Part shown: in pieces, positions 51,418 to 62,280 of the stretch
Layout of the letters: the number at the start of each line of letters is the position of its first letter
Numbering within the stretch: position 1 is the stretch's first letter
DNA from: Kitasatospora herbaricolor
GTDB lineage: Bacteria; Actinomycetota; Actinomycetes; Streptomycetales; Streptomycetaceae
Length of the DNA: 64,000 nt
Assembly: GCF_030813695.1 (NCBI RefSeq)
Contig: NZ_JAUSVA010000002.1
Span: 7,401,501-7,465,500 of the forward strand
Direction of reading: 5' to 3'
Translations under genes and position numbers: made by a program
Notes under the pieces: model-generated
Seen by the model: only the letters and a program-made list of their open reading frames with translations
What the model was told of the DNA's origin: nothing
Databases searched by the model: none

Positions 51418-52290
51418 ATGAGGAATGTAGCCAAGAAGGGGCTCCTCACGGCCGTGGCCACCGGCAGTGTGCTGGCCTCGACCGCCGGCTACGCCTACGC
51501 GAGTGCCGAGGCCCACGGGGGCGCGGTCAACTCGCCGGGGGTGGGATCCGGGAACTCCGTGCAGGTCCCGGTGGACGTCCCGGTCAACGCCTGCGGCAAC
51601 ACCGTGGACGTGATCGGCCTGCTCAACCCGGCCTACGGCAACCGGTGCGCCAACGCCGACGCCGGCACCCACGGCCAGGCCGCCCACGGCATCTCCGAGC
51701 CGGGCCGCTCCGCGGCGGCCGGCGCCCCCGGCCAGTCAGCGCCCGCCCACGCGGCGCCCGCGAAGCCGGCGCCCGCCCACGCCGAGCCGGCGCACCCGTC
51801 CGGCCAGCGGCCCGGCGGGCACGACGCCTCGGGCATCTCGGGCGGGGGCGCGTCCGCCTCGGGCACGACGGCAGGTTCGCCCGGTGTGCTCTCGGGCAAC
51901 AGCGCGGCCGTCCCGGTGAGCATCCCGGTGAACGCCTGCGGCAACTCGGCCAACGTCGTGGGGGCCGCGAACCCGGCCTTCGGCAACTCCTGCGGCAACG
52001 TGTCGGTGCCCACCCCGCCGGTCACCACCGAGGAGGAGTGCCCGCCGGAGGAGACCGGCTCGACCCCGCCGAAGGAGACCCCGGGCACCCCGCGGGCCGG
52101 CGGCCCCGCCGAGGCTCCGCCCGTGATCCAGGCCGTCGCGCCGGCCGCCCCGGTCGTCCCGGCCCAGGCCACCGCCCCGCAACTGGCGTCCACCGGTGCC
52201 GGCGGCGTGGAGATGCTCGGTGCGGCCGGGCTCGCGGCCCTGCTGGGCGGCGGCGTCCTCTACCGCCGGGCCCGGGCCGGGGTCCGCTGA
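51418..52290 (+). CDS. chpC: Long chaplin, sortase-anchored, ChpC-like
   Basis: A 290-residue long chaplin with signal peptide (about 1-30), two chaplin domains (about 32-82 and 145-195; each with N-(A/S)CGN...NPA(Y/F)GN-(R/S)C) joined by a Pro/Ala/His-rich linker. A Pro/Glu-rich cell-wall spacer follows, then the sortase site LASTG with a C-terminal membrane helix and RRARAG tail. It would be covalently attached to peptidoglycan by a class E sortase. ATG with AGGGGAAAG upstream. Follows the short chaplin by about 275 bases, with its own promoter region. Confidence 0.94.
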   Translation: MRNVAKKGLLTAVATGSVLASTAGYAYASAEAHGGAVNSPGVGSGNSVQVPVDVPVNACGNTVDVIGLLNPAYGNRCANADAGTHGQAAHGISEPGRSAAAGAPGQSAPAHAAPAKPAPAHAEPAHPSGQRPGGHDASGISGGGASASGTTAGSPGVLSGNSAAVPVSIPVNACGNSANVVGAANPAFGNSCGNVSVPTPPVTTEEECPPEETGSTPPKETPGTPRAGGPAEAPPVIQAVAPAAPVVPAQATAPQLASTGAGGVEMLGAAGLAALLGGGVLYRRARAGVR

Positions 52291-52539
52291 CTCCTGTGCG
52301 CCCTCGCGCGCCCGAAGCCGCCCGTGGCGGCCTTGGGCGCGCGTTCATGCGTGGGGGTGGTCCCGTGTGGCGGGCGGGCAGGCGTACGGGCGGGCGGCCG
52401 TCCCCGGCGGGGATGCCCCGGCGGACGGTTGCCCGGACGGGCTGCCCGGGCGGGCGGCCGCCTGGCACCCGTGGCGATCACGGACGGCGGCCGGCCCCGG
52501 GGCGGTCGCCGACTCCGGACGGTCACCGGCTGCCGACCG

Positions 52540-52749
52540 TCACCAGCTCCGGACCTGCCGGATGATCTTCCGGCGCAGCAGTACGGTGCGGCTCCCGTCG
52601 GGGAAGAGCCGGAGCCGGTCCAGCTCCCAGTGTCCGTATTCGGCATGCTCGGTGAGCAGTTGCCTGGCCGCGTTTCGGGTGGTGCCGCGCGGCATGCGCA
52701 GTGACTGGTACTCGTACTCCGGCTGCCGGACCAGCTTCGGTGGGGTCAA
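52540..52749 (-). CDS. DUF5703 family protein
   Basis: A 69-residue protein with the conserved pattern PEYEYQSLRMPRGTTRNAAR ... AEYGHWELDRLRL ... RKIIRQVRSW, which matches the small actinobacterial DUF5703 family of unknown function. The TTG start at 52749 is chosen because a perfect AGGAGG lies six bases upstream; longer ATG frames extend into the operator region. A palindrome lies 26 bases upstream of it. Confidence 0.85.
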   Translation of the reverse strand: MTPPKLVRQPEYEYQSLRMPRGTTRNAARQLLTEHAEYGHWELDRLRLFPDGSRTVLLRRKIIRQVRSW

Positions 52750-53090
52750 GACTTTCCTCCTGGGGACGCCTGCAGGCAAGCCTAAGGCCTGCCTCCGACA
52801 ACCGGACCCGGCTTTTTCGGCCGGGCTCGCCTCCGGTCACCTGCCGTCACGGGCGCAAGGGCCGCCCGTCGCACTGACAGATCATCAGTTCCACTGCTGC
52901 TCCTGACGGGATACCCCGATCCGACGGCCGGGAAGCGGGTTCGCCGGGCCCCGAACGGGCGTGGCGGTGCCGTGGACGCCCGTCACAGAACCACACGGAT
53001 CGGACATCAGGGGGGAAGTTGCGGTGAAAACGCGGGTGTAGGTGACAACCGCTGTGCGTCACGGCACCGGGGGGAGATAGCGTCTGCACC
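52750..53090. other. Divergent intergenic region, DUF5703 / hypothetical gene
   Basis: These 341 bases hold no gene I can support. Features are the palindrome at 52775-52793 near the DUF5703 end and, near the right end, GGGGGGAGATAGCG ahead of the next gene, where TAGCGT could be a -10 box for a near-leaderless transcript. Confidence 0.6.
52775..52793. promoter_or_regulatory. Palindrome GGCAAGCC-TAA-GGCCTGCC
   Basis: Seven of eight arm positions are complementary around TAA, 26 bases ahead of the DUF5703 start. The AGGC-AAGCCTAAG core is faintly like a DtxR/IdeR iron box, but the match is too weak to name a regulator. Confidence 0.45.
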
Positions 53091-53696
53091 ATGTCTGATG
53101 CCGCGCAGCCAACCATTGCCGAGGTACGCGCCGCCGCCGAGGCGGTCAAGGCCGCCATCGACCGTCATCTGGAAGCGGTGTCCAGCCCCACCGCAGGGGA
53201 CGATCCCGCCGTGTTCGCCGCCTACGAGCAGCTGGCGTCGGCGGCCATCGTGTACGACCAGCTCCTCTACGAGGTCTACGACGAGGTGACGCCCTTCGAG
53301 GTTCCCGGGGACGAGGGGCCGGGTGCCTACAACGGCCCGGACCAGCCCGAGGCGATCAGCGTGCTGATCCGCCGCGACTACCACATCGCCGATCCGAAGC
53401 GGCTGCGTGCCCAGGCCGAGCGCCTGGACAGCACGCTCACCCCGGGAGGCGGTGGCGCGGGTGGCGTGAACGCGGCGATCGGGGTCCTGTTCGGCGAGTT
53501 CGAGCCGGACGAGATCGCCGCCCGGAGCGAGGAGTTCGGCCTGGAGGAGGGCGACTCCACCCTCTGGGTCTCGGCCGCCGAACCGACCGACCCGGGGGAG
53601 TGGCTGCCGGAGCCCTTCGACAACGCCGACCCGCAGCTGCTGATCTGCCGCTTCGACGTCAGCGAGGTGTACGACGACGAGGAGTCCGAGGAGTGA
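53091..53696 (+). CDS. Conserved hypothetical acidic protein, 201 residues
   Basis: An acidic, mostly helical soluble protein: MSDAAQPTIAEVRAAAEAVK at the start, a Gly-rich turn near 120 (PGGGGAGG), and a strongly acidic C-terminal tail (YDDEESEE). No catalytic motif is recognised. Its place between DUF5703 and the RecD-like gene fits the conserved core block. No clear ribosome site; a -10-like TAGCGT about seven bases from the start suggests a short or absent leader. Confidence 0.75.
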   Translation: MSDAAQPTIAEVRAAAEAVKAAIDRHLEAVSSPTAGDDPAVFAAYEQLASAAIVYDQLLYEVYDEVTPFEVPGDEGPGAYNGPDQPEAISVLIRRDYHIADPKRLRAQAERLDSTLTPGGGGAGGVNAAIGVLFGEFEPDEIAARSEEFGLEEGDSTLWVSAAEPTDPGEWLPEPFDNADPQLLICRFDVSEVYDDEESEE

Positions 53697-53769
53697 CGGC
53701 GGCGACGAGACCCACGGGCTGACCCGCCCGACGAGTTTCAGGGCCCGCGGGCCCGTTCGGACCTGAACC

Positions 53770-53855
53770 CGGGCGGTGCCGGAGCAACTGCTCCGGCACC
53801 GCCCGGTGCCGTTCGGGGCCGCCGCCTCCGGGGCCGTCCCCCGGAGGCGGCGGCC
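53770..53855. terminator. Two tandem convergent terminator hairpins
   Basis: GGGCGGTGCCGGAGCA and TGCTCCGGCACCGCCC make a 16-bp perfect stem (53771-53806). A second stem, GGCCGCCGCCTCCGGG and its complement with loop GCCGT, spans 53817-53855. Together they separate two converging transcripts. Confidence 0.88.
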
Positions 53856-53864
53856 TGTCCGGGC

Positions 53865-56111
<2,247 letters not shown>

Positions 56112-56295
56112 CATTCGCTCCAAAGGGGTACGCCACTGCTGGGCAGTGGGGCGGCCGCCACCCGGGGGTGGCGGCCGCGGCCGGTCGTCGTCGTGGGAGC
56201 GGGCGGGCCCGGGGCGCGCCGGGCCGGGCCCGGACACCGGCCCGGGCCGTCTCCTGCCGTCCGCGCCCTGCGGGCGGGAACCGGCGGGGCACGGC

Positions 56296-57276
56296 CTAGA
56301 GCTCGCTCCACTCGTGGTCGGGGTAGCGGTGGACCGGCGCCGAGATGTCGTCGAGCGCACCGCGGATCTCATCCGGAAGCGTAAGCGCCTCCACCGACAG
56401 CGCCGCCCGCAGCTGGACCACGGTCCGCGCCCCGATCAGCGCACCCGTCACCCCCGGGCGGTCCCGGACCCAGGCGAGCGCCACCGCGAGGGGGCTGCTG
56501 GCGAGGCCGTCGGCGGCGGTCGACACGGCGTCGACGATCCGGCGGGACCGGTCGTCGAGGTAGGGCTGGACGAAGCCGGAGAGGTACGGGGAGGCGGCGC
56601 GGGAGTCCTGCGGCACGGCGTGCCGGTACTTGCCGGTGAGGACGCCGCGGCCGAGCGGGGAGGAGGCCAGCAGGCCCACGCCGGCGTCCAGCGCGGCGGG
56701 CAGCACCTCGCGTTCGATGCCGCGCTGGAGCAGCGAGTACTCCATCTGCGTCCCGGCGAGCGGCACCCGGTCGGGTGTGGCGCTCTGCCGGGCGGCGGCC
56801 TTGGCGAGCTGCCAGCCGCTGTAGTTGGAGACGCCGACGTACCGGGCCCGTCCGGAGCTGACGGCGATGTCGAGGGCGTGCAGGGTCTCGTCGGTCGGGG
56901 TGTCCGGGTCGAAGGCGTGGACCTGCCAGAGGTCGACGTAGTCGGTGCCGAGCCGGCGCAGCGAGCCGTCCAGCCCGGCCAGCAGGTGGCCGCGGGAGGT
57001 GTCGAAGCGGCGGTCCGAGTCGGGCACGCTGCCGGCCTTGGTGGCGATGACGAGCTCGGAGCGGGGGATCAGGTTGTCGGTCAGGCGGGAGAGCAGGTAC
57101 TCGGCGCCGCCGTCCGCGTAGACGTCGGCGGTGTCCACCAGGGTGCCGCCGGCGTCGACGAACTCCTTGAGCTGTTCGGCCGCCTCGTGCTCGTCGGTGT
57201 CCCGGCCCCAGGTCATGGTGCCGAGACCGAGCCTGGAGACCCGCAGCCCGGTACGGCCGAGGTGTCGCTTTTCCAT
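56296..57276 (-). CDS. Aldo/keto reductase
   Basis: A 326-residue NADPH-dependent (beta/alpha)8 barrel enzyme: MEKRHLGRTGLRVSRLGLGT at the start, the catalytic Asp and Tyr in VDTADVYADG, the lysine in VIATKAG, and the His in LWQVHAFD. It ends with a cofactor-binding IGARTVVQLRAAL. It belongs to the general aldo/keto reductase group; substrate unknown. ATG with GGAGGG eight bases upstream. Divergent from the LLM oxidoreductase. Confidence 0.93.
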   Translation of the reverse strand: MEKRHLGRTGLRVSRLGLGTMTWGRDTDEHEAAEQLKEFVDAGGTLVDTADVYADGGAEYLLSRLTDNLIPRSELVIATKAGSVPDSDRRFDTSRGHLLAGLDGSLRRLGTDYVDLWQVHAFDPDTPTDETLHALDIAVSSGRARYVGVSNYSGWQLAKAAARQSATPDRVPLAGTQMEYSLLQRGIEREVLPAALDAGVGLLASSPLGRGVLTGKYRHAVPQDSRAASPYLSGFVQPYLDDRSRRIVDAVSTAADGLASSPLAVALAWVRDRPGVTGALIGARTVVQLRAALSVEALTLPDEIRGALDDISAPVHRYPDHEWSEL

Positions 57277-57544
57277 CGGTCTGGCCCTCCGCTGGCTGGT
57301 AAACGTGCTGGTGGGGTGAGGCATCCCCACGTCGGCTGAGCGTAGCGGCCGCCGCCCGGGCAGGTGCGCAGACCCGCAGAACGGCAGGTCGGCCGGGCGA
57401 CACGCCGGTGTGACGCGCGCCACAGCTACCGGCCAGTAGCATTGGGCCGCGCGGCGCGGCTACGCTCGACGGCGTGCGCGCGGCGGCCACCACCCCTGGA
57501 CGCCGCGCCGTGCGCGGAACCTCTACGGAAGGCTTGGCACCCAC

Positions 57545-58594
57545 ATGCGACTCGGCATCAACCTCGGCTACTGGGGACTCGGCATGGACGCCGACAACAT
57601 CGCGGTCGCCCAGGAGGCCGACCGCCTGGGCTACTCGGTCTGCTGGGCCGCCGAGGCCTACGGCTCCGACGCCGCCACCGTCCTCAGCTACGTCGCCGCG
57701 AAGACCGAGCGGATCGACGTCGGCTCCGCGATCTTCCAGATCCCGGCCCGCACCCCCGCCATGACGGCGATGACCGCCGCCACCCTGGACACCCTCTCCG
57801 GCGGCCGCTTCCGCCTCGGCCTGGGCGTCTCCGGCCCGCAGGTCTCCGAGGGCTGGTACGGCGTCAAGTTCGACAAGCCGCTGGCCCGGACCCGGGAGTA
57901 CGTGGAGATCATCCGCAAGGCGATGTCCCGCGAGCGGCTGGTCCACCAGGGTGCCAGCTGGACGCTGCCGCTGCCCGGCGGCCCCGGCAAGCCGCTGAAG
58001 CTCACCGTGCACCCCGTCCGCGAGCACATCCCGCTGTACATCGCCGCCATCGGCCCGAAGAACCTGGAGCAGACCGGCGAGATCGCCGACGGCTGGCTCG
58101 GCATCTTCTTCGCCCCCGAGCACGCCGCGCTCTCGCTGGAGCCGCTGAAGGCCGGCCGCGCCAAGGCCGGGCGGACCCTGGACGGCTTCGACCTCTGCCC
58201 GACCGTGACCATCTCGGTCGGCGACGACGTCAAGGCCGCCGCGGACACCCAGCGCTCCTACGCCGCGCTCTACATCGGCGGGATGGGCAGCAAGGACAAG
58301 AACTTCTACAACCAGCTGACCCGTCGGATGGGCTACGAGCAGGCCGCCGACGAGATCCAGGAGAAGTACCTCGCCAAGGACTACGCCGGCGCCGCCGCGG
58401 CCGTCCCGCACGAGCTGATCGACTCCACCTCGCTGCTCGGCGACACCGCCCGGATCGCGGACCGGATGCAGGCCTACGCGGACGCCGGCGTCACCACCCT
58501 CACGCTGGCCCCGGCCGGCTTCACCCTGGAGGAGCGTGTCCTCGCGCTGCGCACCGGCGTGGAGGCGCTGGAGCGCGCCGGTCTGGCGGAGTAG
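57545..58594 (+). CDS. LLM class F420-dependent oxidoreductase
   Basis: A 349-residue luciferase-like TIM-barrel oxidoreductase: MRLGINLGYWGLGMDADNIA, SAIFQIPARTPAMTAMTAAT, and IPLYIAAIGPKNLEQTGEIADGW. The RLGLGVSGPQVSEGWYG segment is typical of the F420-binding actinobacterial subfamily. It probably transfers hydride between F420 and an unknown substrate. ATG preceded by GGAAGG at about ten bases. The 268-base gap before it holds -10-like TACGCT but no gene. Confidence 0.9.
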   Translation: MRLGINLGYWGLGMDADNIAVAQEADRLGYSVCWAAEAYGSDAATVLSYVAAKTERIDVGSAIFQIPARTPAMTAMTAATLDTLSGGRFRLGLGVSGPQVSEGWYGVKFDKPLARTREYVEIIRKAMSRERLVHQGASWTLPLPGGPGKPLKLTVHPVREHIPLYIAAIGPKNLEQTGEIADGWLGIFFAPEHAALSLEPLKAGRAKAGRTLDGFDLCPTVTISVGDDVKAAADTQRSYAALYIGGMGSKDKNFYNQLTRRMGYEQAADEIQEKYLAKDYAGAAAAVPHELIDSTSLLGDTARIADRMQAYADAGVTTLTLAPAGFTLEERVLALRTGVEALERAGLAE

Positions 58595-58599
58595 GCGCC

Positions 58600-58633
58600 G
58601 CCGCGGGGCCCGGCCGCGCCGGGGCCCCGCGGC
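58600..58633. terminator. Convergent terminator between LLM and corA genes
   Basis: GCCGCGGGGCCCGGC pairs with GCCGGGGCCCCGCGGC (one bulged G) around CGC. Confidence 0.75.
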
Positions 58634-58643
58634 CGGCGGGCCC

Positions 58644-59633
58644 TCAGAGCCAGCCGCTGCGCTTGAAGACCCGGTGCAGCACCACGCAGGTCACCGCCAT
58701 CAGCAGCAGCACCCCGGGGTAGCCCCAGCGCTGGTGCAGCTCCGGCATGTGCTCGAAGTTCATCCCGTACACGCCGGCGATCAGGGTCGGCACGGCGGCC
58801 AGCGCCGCCCAGGCGGAGATCTTCCGCATGTCGCTGTTCTGCTGGACGCTGACCTGCGCCAGGTTGGCGCTCAGGATGTCGGTGAGCAGCCGGTCCATGC
58901 CGTCCACCTGGTCGTTCGCGCGGGACAGGTGGTCCGCGACGTCCCGCAGGTACGGCAGCGCCTCGGCCGTCACGAAGGGCTCGCCGCCCCGGCCCAGGCG
59001 CAGCAGCGGCTCCTGCAGCGGGCCGGTGGCCCGCCGCATGGTCACCAGCTGGCGCTTGTAGCCGTAGATCCGCTCCGCCGCGCCGCCGGACGGGCGCCCG
59101 GGGGCGAACACGTCCGCCTCCAGCTCGTCCAGCTCGCCCTCCAGGGCGACCAGGACGTCCAGGTAGCCGTCCACCACCGTGTCGCAGACCGAGTGCAGCA
59201 CGGCGCCCGGGCCGTGCCGCAGGATCTCCGGCTGCTTCTCCAACTGGGCCCGCAGCTCCCGCAGGGGGCTGTCCGTGCCGTGCCGCACGGTCATCACGAA
59301 GGCGTCGCCGACGAAGATCATGATCTCGCCGGTGCTGACCGCCTGGGTGCCGTCCCGGTGGCCGACCGTCTTGAGCGCCATGAAGAGCGAGTCCTGGTAG
59401 GCCTCCAGCTTGGGCCGCTGGTGGGCGCTGACGGCGTCCTCGACGGCCAGCGGGTGCAGCCCGAACTCCTCGCTGACCAGGTCCAGCTCGGCCGTGGTCG
59501 GCTCGTACAGCCCTATCCAGAGGAAGCTGTCACCGGCCGCCCGGGCGGCCGCCAGGGCGTCGGAGTAGTCCTCCGGGCCCTGGACGCGGTGCCCGTCGCG
59601 GTAGGTGGCGCAATCGACGATCATGCGGGACAT
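58644..59633 (-). CDS. corA: CorA family magnesium/cobalt transport protein
   Basis: A 329-residue divalent cation channel. The long cytoplasmic N-terminal domain ends in the stalk helix; two C-terminal transmembrane helices flank the selectivity motif GMN in AGVYGMNFEHMPEL, and the last residues RVFKRSGWL are cytoplasmic. ATG at 59633 gives MSRMIVDCATYRDG; an ATG three codons later is equally possible. No strong ribosome site was found. The gene lies in the conserved core block. Confidence 0.93.
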   Translation of the reverse strand: MSRMIVDCATYRDGHRVQGPEDYSDALAAARAAGDSFLWIGLYEPTTAELDLVSEEFGLHPLAVEDAVSAHQRPKLEAYQDSLFMALKTVGHRDGTQAVSTGEIMIFVGDAFVMTVRHGTDSPLRELRAQLEKQPEILRHGPGAVLHSVCDTVVDGYLDVLVALEGELDELEADVFAPGRPSGGAAERIYGYKRQLVTMRRATGPLQEPLLRLGRGGEPFVTAEALPYLRDVADHLSRANDQVDGMDRLLTDILSANLAQVSVQQNSDMRKISAWAALAAVPTLIAGVYGMNFEHMPELHQRWGYPGVLLLMAVTCVVLHRVFKRSGWL

Positions 59634-59821
59634 TGTCGCGCCGACGGGGGCGCGCCGGTATCCGGTCCGCCGAAAGCTCACCGCGTCGTCACAGCACCGG
59701 CGCGACGCCGCCCGCCCGCCGCCGGCCCGGGGCCCCGCCCGGCCGTCGCCCCGTCACCGCCCCGGCGGGCGGACCGGCACCCTGTGCCGGGCCGCCGGGG
59801 CCAGGCCGTACGCTTGGCCCC

Positions 59822-60520
59822 ATGCCCACCCTGCTGCTCGTCCGCCACGGCCGCTCCACCGCGAACACGGCCGGAATCCTGGCCGGTTGGACCCCCGGCG
59901 TGGAACTCGACGACACCGGCCGGGTCCAGGCCGCCGCGCTGGCCGGGCGCCTGACCGGCGTCCCCATCGCGCAGGCCGTCAGCAGCCCGCTGGAGCGCTG
60001 CCGGCAGACCCTGGAGCCGCTGCTCGCCGGCCGCCCCGGACTGTCCCGCCCGGCCCTGGACGAGCGGCTCGGCGAGTGCCACTACGGCGAGTGGACCGGC
60101 CGCCCGCTCGCCGAGCTGGCCACCGAACCGCTCTGGCGCACCGTGCAGGACCACGCCGCGGCCGCCGCCTTCCCCGGCGGGGAGTCGCTGCGCGAACTCA
60201 GCCACCGGACGGTCACGGCCGTCCGCGAGTGGAACGAGAAGGTCGCCGTCGAGCACGGTGACGACGCGGTCTGGATCGCCTGCTCGCACGGCGACGTCAT
60301 CAAGGCGGTGGTCGCCGACGCGCTCGGCCTGCACCTGGACCACTTCCAGCGGATCAACGTCGAACCCTGCTCGGTCACCGCGATCCGCTACACCCCGCAG
60401 CGCCCGTTCCTGTTGCGGATGGGCGACACCGGTGACCTCTCCTCGCTGGGCCCCCGGCCCGGCCGGGCGGACGCCCCGGCGGGCGACGCCGTGGTCGGCG
60501 GCGACACCGGCGCGAGCTGA
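59822..60520 (+). CDS. Histidine phosphatase (phosphoglycerate-mutase-like) protein
   Basis: The 232-residue protein has the RHG motif LLLVRHGRSTANTAG with the catalytic His, the second His in WIACSHGDVIKAV and the acid in DERLGECHYGEWTGR. This is the MSMEG_4193-type group next to DUF3090 and SCO1664 homologues in actinobacteria. The ATG at 59822 has no ribosome site; TACGCT (-10) ends eight bases upstream, so the transcript is probably leaderless. The C-terminus is a Gly/Asp/Ala-rich tail of about 30 residues. Confidence 0.87.
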   Translation: MPTLLLVRHGRSTANTAGILAGWTPGVELDDTGRVQAAALAGRLTGVPIAQAVSSPLERCRQTLEPLLAGRPGLSRPALDERLGECHYGEWTGRPLAELATEPLWRTVQDHAAAAAFPGGESLRELSHRTVTAVREWNEKVAVEHGDDAVWIACSHGDVIKAVVADALGLHLDHFQRINVEPCSVTAIRYTPQRPFLLRMGDTGDLSSLGPRPGRADAPAGDAVVGGDTGAS

Positions 60521-60680
60521 CCCGGGCCCGCCCGGCCGCGGGCTCCCGCCCCGGGCCCGGCGCCCAGGCCGTAGGGTGACACTCGGGCCCCGTTCGCACG
60601 ACGGCCCGGCGGTACCGCGGCCAGTACCACCCGGTGCCGGCCTCCCGCACGACGACGACAGAACGATCCGGAGCGAGAGC

Positions 60681-61262
60681 GTGTCCCGTCAGGTCTTCTT
60701 CTACGACCAGCCCGAACGGTTCGTGGCCGGTACCGTCGGCCAGCCCGGCGCCCGGGCGTTCTACCTGCAGGCCAGTGCCCGCGGCCGGATCACCAGCGTG
60801 CTGCTGGAGAAGACCCAGGTCGCGGCGCTCGCCGAGCGGATCGAGGAGGTCCTCGACGAGGCCCTGCGGCGCAGCGGCGGCGACGCCGCCATCCCGGCCC
60901 GGGCCCCCGTGGACCTGATCGACACCGCCCCGCTGGACCTCCCGCTGGAGCAGGAGTTCCGGGTCGGCACGATGGCCCTGGCCTGGGACAGCGTCGACTC
61001 CTGCCTGGTGGTCGAGGCGCAGGCGGTGGTCGAGGGCGAGGCCGAGGCCGAGGGCGAGGAGGACGGCGCCGAGCAGGTCTTCGAGGACGAAGAGAACGGC
61101 CCCGACATGCTGCGGGTGCGACTCAGCGGCGCGATGGCCCGGGTGTTCGCCAAGCGGGCGCTCGACCTGGTCGCCGCCGGGCGCAAGCCCTGCCCGTTCT
61201 GCAACCTGCCGCTCGACCCCGAGGGCCACCTGTGCCCCCGCGCGAACGGCTACCGGCGCTGA
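60681..61262 (+). CDS. DUF3090 family protein
   Basis: The 193-residue protein starts MSRQVFFYDQPERFVAGTVG and ends in a zinc-ribbon-like CPFCNLPLDPEGHLCPRANG, the hallmark of DUF3090. It includes an acidic EGEAEAEGEEDG insert near residue 120. Its role is unknown, but it is always found between a histidine phosphatase and an SCO1664-type protein in actinobacteria, as here. GTG start with GGAGCGAGAG upstream. Confidence 0.92.
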   Translation: MSRQVFFYDQPERFVAGTVGQPGARAFYLQASARGRITSVLLEKTQVAALAERIEEVLDEALRRSGGDAAIPARAPVDLIDTAPLDLPLEQEFRVGTMALAWDSVDSCLVVEAQAVVEGEAEAEGEEDGAEQVFEDEENGPDMLRVRLSGAMARVFAKRALDLVAAGRKPCPFCNLPLDPEGHLCPRANGYRR

Positions 61263-61294
61263 ACGCGGACGCGCCGGCGGACCAGGAGGAAGCC

Positions 61295-62155
61295 GTGTCG
61301 GAGCCAGGGGCCGCGCAGTCGGCCGTCCCCGAGGCGGACCCGGTGGCCGGCGCCGCGCTGGCCGCGGACGCCCCGGCCGCCCTGCGGCTGCTGCGCGAGG
61401 GTGCGCTCACCCTGCACGGCCGGCTGACCGACGCCTCGAACGCCGCCCTCTACTGCTCGGTGACCCTGGACGGCGTCACCGCCCAGTGCGTCTACAAGCC
61501 GGTCGCCGGCGAGCGCCCGCTCTGGGACTTCCCGGACGGCACGCTGGCCGGGCGCGAGGTCGCCGCGTACGAGGTGTCCGCCGCCGCCGGCTGGGCGCTG
61601 ATCCCGCCGACCCTGCTGCGCGAGGGCCCGCACGGCCCCGGCATGGTGCAGCTCTGGGTCGAGCCGGACCCGGGCGCCGCGCCGCTGCTCGCGCTGCAGG
61701 ACCCGGCGGGCCCGGAGGACGGCTGGCTGCCGATCGTCCGGGCCGACGTCGGTGGGGGCCGCACCGCCCTGCTGGTGCACCCCGACGACGCCCGGCTGCG
61801 CCGGCTCGCGGTGCTGGACGCGGTGCTCAACAACGCCGACCGCAAGGGCGGCCACCTGATCCCCGCCGCCGACGGCCGGGTCTACGGCATCGACCACGGG
61901 GTCACCTTCGCCGTGCCGGGCAAGCTGCGGACCCTGCTCTGGGGCTGGGCCGGCACCCCGCTGCCGACGGAGGCGCTGGAGGTCCTCGGCCGCCTCGCCG
62001 CGGACCTCGACGGCGCCCTCGGCGAGCGCCTGGCCCCGCACCTCACCCGGGCCGAGATCGCCGCCGCCGCCGACCGGACGGCCGCGCTGATCCGCAGTGC
62101 GCGGCACCCGCTGCCGTCCGAGGACTGGCCCTCCATCCCCTGGCCGCCGATCTAG
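61295..62155 (+). CDS. SCO1664 family protein
   Basis: The 286-residue protein carries kinase-like features reminiscent of phosphatidylinositol 3/4-kinases: CVYKPVAGERPLWDFPDG (ATP-binding Lys), LAVLDAVLNNADRKGGHLI and VYGIDHGVTF (catalytic Asn/Asp). Function is unknown; it is conserved next to DUF3090. GTG at 61295 has AGGAGG at five bases; a start at 61232 overlaps the previous gene and is rejected. In S. coelicolor I recall the next gene being mshC, which is not present here. Confidence 0.88.
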   Translation: MSEPGAAQSAVPEADPVAGAALAADAPAALRLLREGALTLHGRLTDASNAALYCSVTLDGVTAQCVYKPVAGERPLWDFPDGTLAGREVAAYEVSAAAGWALIPPTLLREGPHGPGMVQLWVEPDPGAAPLLALQDPAGPEDGWLPIVRADVGGGRTALLVHPDDARLRRLAVLDAVLNNADRKGGHLIPAADGRVYGIDHGVTFAVPGKLRTLLWGWAGTPLPTEALEVLGRLAADLDGALGERLAPHLTRAEIAAAADRTAALIRSARHPLPSEDWPSIPWPPI

Positions 62156-62280
62156 CCTCCCCGCCCGCCGCCCGTACCCTGGACGGCGGGCCGCGCAGGG
62201 CCCAGACTGCACCGGTGGATCGTCCAGGAACCGGCCGGGCCGGCCGGCGGGAGCCGGCGGGCCGCCGGCCGCAGGAGGCC

